DNA from: Lineus longissimus
Taxonomy: Eukaryota > Nemertea > Pilidiophora > Heteronemertea > Lineidae
Direction of reading: 5' to 3'
Length of the DNA: 64,000 bases
NCBI RefSeq assembly: GCF_910592395.1
Contig: NC_088318.1
Location: 4,982,756 to 5,046,755, forward strand
The notes beneath the pieces were generated by a model. That model made no database searches. It was not told the DNA's origin and saw only the letters and a list, made by a program, of their open reading frames with translations. Below, piece after piece: positions 59,501 to 64,000 of the stretch (positions within the stretch are counted from its first letter, which is position 1; every line of letters starts with the position of its first letter). The translations under genes and the position numbers were made by a program.

Positions 59501-62500
59501 TATAGATCACCAGATGATAAGGAGGTCTCACAACAAAGAAAGTGGCTCCCACGCATCGGGACACATGTCCCAAGTACAAAAATTATTGAACAGGCAGCTG
59601 AGCATTAATGAAGACACTGCTCGCCTGTACTCATGTAGATCCTGCTCAGATGACGTCATCGCAAAATAAATCGGCCATTTTGCTGACCAGACTGAATCGT
59701 CCCAAGACCCATGCGGTGCACTTGGCTGTCAAGTGTGGAGACGACATAACCATGATGGAATTCACATGTGACACACTTTGTCGTCAACGTCTGTATGGAA
59801 TGTGGTCTGGTGGTGAAAGTGATCTTTCACAGAAGGCTCTATTCTAAAATCAATCAATAAGCTTTTCGAAACTGCCCAGTTGATTGTCTTCCCAATTCCA
59901 CCCAGGGCATGCCAGGAGATAGGAGTGTTATCCAATTTAACTCGGATGATAAGGTTCAGCTCATGAAAATGCAGTTCCAGCCTATTAAACATGCTGAAGA
60001 ATTTACGTCTGTTCGTAGAAATTTGTCAGCTGTGTTTGTTATCTGGGTGATTTGTGATGTCTGACTCCGATTGTGGGACCGACACTTTTTCATGACATAA
60101 ATCACAGATATAACACGTGGCGTTGAAGTTATCACACACAGACAAGAGACACCATTACAAACAGGAAACTCTTCTGCAGGGAGATTGAGAACATGGAGTC
60201 ACCTCAGTCTCATATCAAAGATCATTTGCCTTAAGAGTCATTTCAGGGTTTCCGCCAGGTTTTTGTTCATGAGGGGGACAAAAAGAAAAAAAAAATTGAA
60301 ATGTTTATTCTAAAATTAAAAAAAAAGAAAAGAAAAGGACCCCTCCTAAAGCTTTTTTGCACCTGAAAACGCTCATATCTGCTTCTTAGTATCTTAAAAT
60401 GCCGCTTAAGACATAACATAAGTCCCCCCCTCTGTATGATTAATTAAACCCTGAGAAAGGTGGTGGGTACATACCCACCTTCTTGAAGCAAAGGGGGTAT
60501 TTGTACCCCTCCCCCCCAAAAATTATTTCCTTGAAAGCCGGTTCATCCAGAAATACAATCCTAGATTCTCAAAAAAACCCGGACCCTAATGCATGTTAGC
60601 CAGCATGCTATGAGGCTATGAGGCTATGAGGCTCCTCTATCCCAATATCGCCAAATTCATGGCCTCCCACTTGTTGTGGTATGTCATTCTGAACTCCTGC
60701 TGGACTGTCCTGGATATGCCATGTTTTTTTCACACCTCTGAAATCACCTGATCATCATTGCCAGTTGTGCCTTTATTTATTTTCTAGACACTATCATAAA
60801 GCCAATTGTGACAGCTGGACTTCAAACAATTATTAAAGAAAATACAGTGAGTACTTAGTTAACTGGTGCTGGTCTAAAATTTTCTAAGTCCATAATAGGT
60901 CATTATAATATGCATTTTAGGCCCAGATGGGTTGTGCAGGGCCTACATTCCTTTTGAGAAGCATGAATGGGCTAATAATGACAACTTGAGCCTACTGCAC
61001 ATGTCGGCATTGATACCTATTGACTATGATCACTTTCATCAAGTACTCAGAAAGTTTTAATAGCTTGAAATCCGACATGCAGAAAGTCCATCCAAGACTA
61101 CGATCACTGGCCAGTGCTTTTCATGGAAAATGAATGTCGTTACAAGCTTTTTACAGGGTAAACCCTAAAAAAAGTGGCATTTGAATCAGGGAGGGGATGT
61201 GAGATTTTTGCCCAAAAGTTTAACTTGGGGGGTAAAGTAACTAACACTTACATAACCGATGCCATTAACAACATTTACTTATTCACTACTTTGCACTACA
61301 ACTGTTTTACAATTCCAAGTTGTCGTCAAAATTTAAGTTATCATCATCATTATCGGAGTCTGACAATTCGTTTTCACCAAGCAACAAATCATCTGCAACA
61401 TCATCACGATAATGACCATCTGGTTGAGGTGTTAAGCCAGCCACTTGAAATGACTTAGCCGCAGACTCAGGAGCTACATCATTCCATGCTCTACTTATAA
61501 TGCCGAGTACATCCTGTAATGTAATTTTGCGTTTCATAAAATTTGTAACCCAACCCACTGATGCAGAAAACTGGGACCTTTCGGGGCGACGTGCTGCAAT
61601 GTCCTCAAGTTCATTGTGTGGGAGTTGGCCCCACCAGTTCTGAAATTCAATCGTTGCATCATTAACAATGTCCGACCGAGAAACGGGCAGGGCAATATTC
61701 CTCCGTTCTTGAAAATGCTGGTGCACGATATTCTCAACTTCCGGCCAACAACCATCATGGTCGGTTCTGACTCGCCGGCGTTCTGCATTTTCCTCCACTT
61801 GATCCGTCATTTCATCGATGTTCTGTATCCATCTCCTGAGCGTTGTTGGGGATAGTCGATAGCGCCTAGCATACTCATTGACATTTAGAATGCGGCCATG
61901 TTCAATTGCTGTTTGGCAATCCAAGGCATGTCGCAGCCTGGCTTCAACAGTGTAACTGTTACATCGTCGAGGGAGACCAACTGCTGCAGCACTATTCTGC
62001 TGATCGGCATCATCATCATCATCATCGTCATCATTGCCAGCATCCATCATTGACTGACACATGACAAAGAGCAAAAGCATCAGCAGTAACAACAACGTTG
62101 TGTTCCTCATGATTTGAACTTTCTACAGGAATGACCAATATGATTGTTAGGGTAAAGGGCCTAGGAAATTACACAACTGCAATTGCCTTTCATACCAACC
62201 ATTGATTGATAAAATTGGCCACAGAAGACCAGATCAAGAAATGAACATGTAATCAAAACTCTGTCATTTTCTTCATTGAAATGTGATTAGTATAGGCCCT
62301 ACATGGTCGTAAATCGACAATATCCCATTCTGGGCCTCTATTAGTGACTTAGAAAATTTTAGACCAAGCACCAGTTAACTAAGTAGTCACTGTATGTAGA
62401 ACGGAACATGCATCAGTTGATGTTCATGTACATATTTTCTCATGCGGAAATAAAATATTTTCATGTACATGTAAGTGAAGCACACTAAGTATGCATCATT

Positions 62501-63057
62501 CTCACTACCAGGGTCCTTTACTCATCCTGTCCTTGCTATGTTTCACCAAGGGGAGGAGTCGAACTGAAGGACCCTGGTATCCAGGATGATAAGGTGGGGA
62601 GGGGTTAAAAAATCAGAATTTTTTTCAAAGTGAAAAATGCTAAATTACTTTTCAGTTTAGAATTTTCTTTTCTTATAGTCTACATGTTTAAACGGAAAAA
62701 AAAATTTGCTCCATTTTTTAAGGTTAAAGTATCTGTACTCTAAACTTCTCCAAGGGAATAAAACATACCAAAGGTACCTTCTGGCTGTGACCCAGCCAAG
62801 TGTATTTCATTTCCTACAATACTTACAACTTTGTTCAAAGTCCCTCATCTGCTCCGGAGGTATCCTTAGTAGGTCTATATGATCACGTAATATTGCGCTC
62901 CATTTTTTTAACGAATCCATGATCGCCCACGGATGGCCCATAGAAACGACTAACAAAACTATCGTGTGTTCAAAGTTTTCCTCTGACAGTGCAAATTTGA
63001 GAAGACCTGTGTGATGTGGATCACCGTCAAGGATCCATGTGCCTAATCGAGTGTGAT
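44565..63057 (-). CDS. DYNC1LI1: Cytoplasmic dynein 1 light intermediate chain, 5'-truncated by window
   Basis: Subunit linking the dynein heavy chain to cargo-adaptor proteins. Minus-strand exons seen: 63057-62827, 58310-58123, 57242-57149, 56406-56271, 55412-55193, 54742-54635, 52780-52621, 44665-44565; all GT-AG with matching phases, 411 complete codons. The first exon(s), with the P-loop, lie beyond 64000. Ras-like fold remnants: WILDGD in the first visible exon, VVVVTKSDAI in place of NKxD, and YSSVKEDKN. Family blocks: [63 protein letters not shown]. The adaptor-binding helix [16 protein letters not shown] (exon 52780-52621) is fully conserved, followed by a Gly/Pro-rich linker and [10 protein letters not shown] near the C-terminus. 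Vertebrates have two paralogues; this probably represents the single pre-duplication gene, so the symbol is approximate. A pogo-like transposon sits in the intron at 58311-62826. Confidence 0.95.
44983..45106. mobile_element. Palindromic MITE (TGATATGAATAAAG family), copy 5
   Basis: Nearly identical to the 43.2-kb copy; in the last intron of the dynein gene. Confidence 0.9.
45110..48040. other. Last dynein intron, mostly unassigned
   Basis: No exon supported. One short foldback element (46162-46249) is listed separately. Confidence 0.35.
46162..46249. mobile_element. 88-bp foldback element
   Basis: The arms ACTGTCCAAGTCACAATTGA and TCAATTGTGACCTGGACTGT are inverted, with ATCC/GGAT continuing inward. 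The ends abut TA dinucleotides, suggesting a minimal TA-target MITE. Confidence 0.7.
48044..48203. mobile_element. TA-flanked MITE (pogo-like family) in the dynein intron
   Basis: TA on both sides; begins TAGTAGAACCTCCCTTAG and ends AGAGAGGTTCTACTG; 160 bp. Confidence 0.87.
48302..48361. mobile_element. Miniature 60-bp TTAA-flanked element
   Basis: TTAA at 48298-48301 and 48362-48365. Ends CCCTTTTACTGCC and GGCAGTTACAGGG are near complements. It may be a solo deletion derivative of a larger TTAA family. Confidence 0.6.
48735..48964. mobile_element. 230-bp foldback element with about 100-bp arms
   Basis: Arms share CGCTCTACCAAAACTAGGCG, CTTGTCGCATC, AACTTGACAGGTTGATACGG and TGTTCATTTCCC. The short centre contains TTTTGTGAAATC and TCACATTTCACAAAA. 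A diverged relative is at 63293-63476. Confidence 0.9.
49385..49766. mobile_element. 382-bp foldback element
   Basis: Left arm CTTCTCTGGCCCTGCACACA then AACCCCCCAAGACATTCGCC pairs with the right arm GGCGAATGTCTCGGGGGTTT then GTGTACAGGGCCGGAGAAG. Arms of about 55-60 bp surround a non-coding interior. Confidence 0.85.
50346..50575. repeat. Cluster of short CCTGTTTGGCAAGC palindromes
   Basis: Four to five units of about 26-32 bp, each a near-palindrome such as CCTGTTTGGCAAGCCCGG joined to CTGGCCGAACAGG, occur at 50348-50373, 50429-50446 (half), 50460-50491, 50501-50531 and 50544-50571, separated by T- or A-rich spacers. They lie in the last dynein intron. Confidence 0.85.
51221..51711. mobile_element. 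TTAA-flanked 491-bp element
   Basis: TTAA at 51217-51220 and 51712-51715; inverted ends CTCTATAACACCTGGAG and complement of CTCTAGGTGTTATTGGG. No coding capacity. Confidence 0.78.
52180..52302. mobile_element. Palindromic MITE (TGATATGAATAAAG family), copy 6
   Basis: Inverted arms with GCTGATATGAATAAAGCC on the left and CTTTATTCATATCACCC on the right; 318 bp from the 3' edge of a dynein exon (52621). Confidence 0.88.
54074..54353. mobile_element. MITE with CAGGGTTTCCGCCAG ends
   Basis: Perfect 15-bp inverted ends CAGGGTTTCCGCCAG and CTGGCGGAAACCCTG. 280 bp in a dynein intron, with poly-A/T and poly-G/C tracts inside. The CAGGG ends resemble hAT elements, but no 8-bp duplication was visible. 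A one-ended relative begins at 60244. Confidence 0.8.
55914..56230. mobile_element. TTAA-type 352-bp repeat, copy 2
   Basis: Shares over most of its length the sequence of 23479-23830, lacking a stretch after GAAAACG. The left TTAA is present (55910-55913); the right one is lost. It ends 40 bp from a dynein exon. Confidence 0.8.
57690..58085 (-). mobile_element. tRNA-derived SINE, family C
   Basis: On the minus strand the head reads CTCATCATAGTGGTTAACAC (A box) and GGGTTTCGATCCCC (B-box-like), followed by a long body (GGATTGTATTTCTGGATGAA). It ends 38 bp short of a dynein exon. A fragment with the same head/body junction lies at 60535-60635. Confidence 0.75.
58364..58645. mobile_element. MITE with GCCGTGTTCTCAC ends
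   Basis: Inverted ends AAGCCGTGTTCTCAC and GTGAGAACGCGGCTT. About 282 bp, interior with repeated CGATTT/AATCG words. A PIF/Harbinger-like origin is possible but unproven. Starts 54 bp upstream of a dynein exon. Confidence 0.72.
58816..59034. mobile_element. GTAGGGTGG-rich MITE, hAT-like, copy 3
   Basis: Begins CAGTGTTTTCTCAAGG and ends TGTGAAGAACACTG; the interior AAGGTAGGGTGGTAAGCTGC matches the copies at 14.5 and 18.0 kb. Confidence 0.75.
60244..60535. mobile_element. One-ended relative of the CAGGGTTTCC MITE
   Basis: Begins CAGGGTTTCCGCCAGG with the same A-tract and CTCCTAAAGCTTTTTTG interior theme as 54074-54353. The right terminal repeat was not found. Confidence 0.5.
60845..62392 (-). 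mobile_element. Complete pogo-like transposon, 1548 bp
   Basis: TA duplication at 60843-60844 and 62393-62394. Terminal inverted repeats of about 47 bp begin CAGTGAGTACTTAGTTAACT and CAGTGACTACTTAGTTAACT, differing by one substitution and one 1-bp gap. The element encodes one open frame on the minus strand (next entry) and lies in a dynein intron in the same orientation. TA target, CAGT ends and a CENP-B-type protein place it in the pogo/Tigger group. Near-identical ends imply recent insertion. Confidence 0.9.
61307..62110 (-). CDS. Pogo-like transposase lacking its DDE catalytic core, 267 aa
   Basis: Intact frame inside a TA-flanked transposon. Residues 1-20 are hydrophobic (Leu-rich, signal-peptide-like), 27-35 are an acidic run, and a second in-frame Met pair is at 21-22. 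Residues about 75-100 form a psq-type helix-turn-helix ([20 protein letters not shown]). Residues about 121-195 are a CENP-B-type DNA-binding domain ([13 protein letters not shown] through [14 protein letters not shown]). At about 195 it passes directly into [27 protein letters not shown], which in Tigger/pogo transposases follows the DDE domain. The roughly 200-residue catalytic domain is therefore absent, yet the frame stays open. The C-terminus is acidic. Known families suggest it could bind its own ends but not cut DNA. Alternatives: a simple deletion derivative, or a domesticated binding protein. The start codon is uncertain. Confidence 0.82.
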   Translation of the reverse strand: MRNTTLLLLLMLLLFVMCQSMMDAGNDDDDDDDDADQQNSAAAVGLPRRCNSYTVEARLRHALDCQTAIEHGRILNVNEYARRYRLSPTTLRRWIQNIDEMTDQVEENAERRRVRTDHDGCWPEVENIVHQHFQERRNIALPVSRSDIVNDATIEFQNWWGQLPHNELEDIAARRPERSQFSASVGWVTNFMKRKITLQDVLGIISRAWNDVAPESAAKSFQVAGLTPQPDGHYRDDVADDLLLGENELSDSDNDDDNLNFDDNLEL

Positions 63058-63127
63058 CTGAAAATATACGGGCAAAAGAAGATTTTCAGAAAATTCAATC
63101 GAAAATTGGTAAAACCTCTTTCGATGT

Positions 63128-63288
63128 GGCCAGTTGGTTTATAGCCACCAGGTACAAACTGACTTCTTACCAGGCGCCTGGCATTAGAGATAGGAGTTTG
63201 AAAGTAAAGATCATCTCATAAGCCAAAGGTGGCTGGCCTTTTCATACATGTATATTAAGGGGTGACACTATAAACAATACTTTTACTT
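63128..63288 (+). mobile_element. 5'-truncated SINE family A copy
   Basis: Matches the body of the SINE at 7885-8116 from the GGCAGTTGGTTAGCCATAAGC region through the 3' end (ACCAGGCGCCTGGCATTAG, AAGCCAAAGG). The tRNA-like head is missing, as expected from reverse-transcription truncation. Confidence 0.75.
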
Positions 63289-63292
63289 TGCC

Positions 63293-63476
63293 CGCCATGG
63301 CCAAACGAGGCGCACATCGCTCCGAGCTTGACAGGTTGAGACGGACTGGTTGTTCATTTCACTACTATATGCCTTTTGTGAAATCTGAGCATATCAATTT
63401 CTTCTATTATGTTCTGGTGTCATAGGTTCATCTTCTGTGTGACATGCGACTCATTTTGCCTTGGTGGGTCACATAT
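63293..63476. mobile_element. Diverged relative of the 48.7-kb foldback element
   Basis: Shares GAGCTTGACAGGTTGAGACG, TGTTCATTTCACTA and CTTTTGTGAAATCT with 48735-48964, and ends in CTTGGTGGGTCACAT. The arms no longer pair well. Confidence 0.55.
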
Positions 63477-63673
63477 AACCATATTGGGAATCACTTGCTA
63501 TACTGAAAATCAGACTATTCTTAATCTTAGAATTATTGACTTGCTCCACTAACTTTGGGAAATCAGTCTAACAAACCATGTGTGGTTGATCAAAGCATGA
63601 CCACAAACAACACATGTGGGCAGGTATTGGCACGGAGCCGACTTGCATACTAGCATAGGTGCTGGAACGGAAT

Positions 63674-64000
63674 CTGCCTATGTGAAAGAATTTAGGTGAT
63701 GCTGATGTGAGGATCAGTTTGCTAAAACTCCACTGAAATGATGCGCTTCAATTTGATAAAGGAAATTAACTCAACAGTCAACAGTAATTGAGTTCACACC
63801 AGGACCCGGTTGTTTCTGCCTATGTGAAAGAATTTAGGTGATGCTGACGTGAGGATCAGTTTGCTAAAACTTCACTGAAATGATGCACTTCAATTTGATA
63901 AAGGAAATTAACTCAACAGTCAACAGTAATTGAGTTCACACCAGGACCCGGTTGTTTCTGCCTATGTGAAAGAATTTAGGTGATGCTGACGTGAGGATCA
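63674..64000. repeat. 142-bp tandem repeat running off the window
   Basis: CTGCCTATGTGAAAGAATTT recurs at 63674, 63816 and 63958, exactly 142 bp apart, with a few substitutions between copies. At least 2.3 copies; the array continues beyond 64000, in or near the 5' introns of the dynein gene. Confidence 0.93.

Overview
This is animal nuclear DNA: spliced genes with canonical GT-AG introns, tRNA-derived SINEs, many short inverted-repeat transposons (MITEs) and long tandem arrays. The proteins resemble their vertebrate counterparts exon by exon, while intron content, repeat types and abundant TACATGTA-type words suggest a marine invertebrate bilaterian. I cannot name the phylum from this window alone.

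Three host genes can be reconstructed. PIGU (minus strand, 16942 to 6199, 12 exons, 437 codons plus stop) encodes a GPI-transamidase subunit. RPUSD2 (plus strand, 17174 to 26175, 10 exons) encodes an RluA-type RNA pseudouridine synthase. The two are head to head, with 231 bp between their start codons, and probably share a bidirectional promoter. The 3' eight exons of a cytoplasmic dynein 1 light intermediate chain gene (minus strand, 63057 to 44565) fill the right third; its first exon(s) lie beyond base 64000. All intron phases close in these genes and no frameshift was found.

Region by region: 1-3650 holds a broken transposase-like gene (four frameshifts) with promoter-like motifs upstream, followed by a 26-bp tandem repeat. 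5100-16950 is PIGU; its introns hold a SINE, a SINE-derived satellite of about 2.3 kb (8450-10790), a 1.15-kb TIR element with an internal hairpin, and several MITEs. 16943-17173 is the shared promoter. 17174-26175 is RPUSD2, whose intron 8 is mostly a 79-bp minisatellite repeating a 3'-splice-site-like sequence. 26176-44560 is gene-poor: a 5-kb degenerate tandem array (28.65-33.7 kb) with a homogenised 69-bp core, then MITEs and unassigned DNA. 44565-63057 is the dynein gene; one of its introns carries a complete 1548-bp pogo-like transposon on the same strand. Its intact 267-codon frame joins DNA-binding domains directly to a transposase C-terminus, without the catalytic core. The window ends in a 142-bp tandem repeat.

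The most interesting material is mobile: the core-less pogo-like element, the satellite grown from inside a SINE, a family of TTAA-flanked MITEs (one nested inside another element with its target duplication intact), and a TA-flanked MITE family with two copies directly abutting 5' splice sites.
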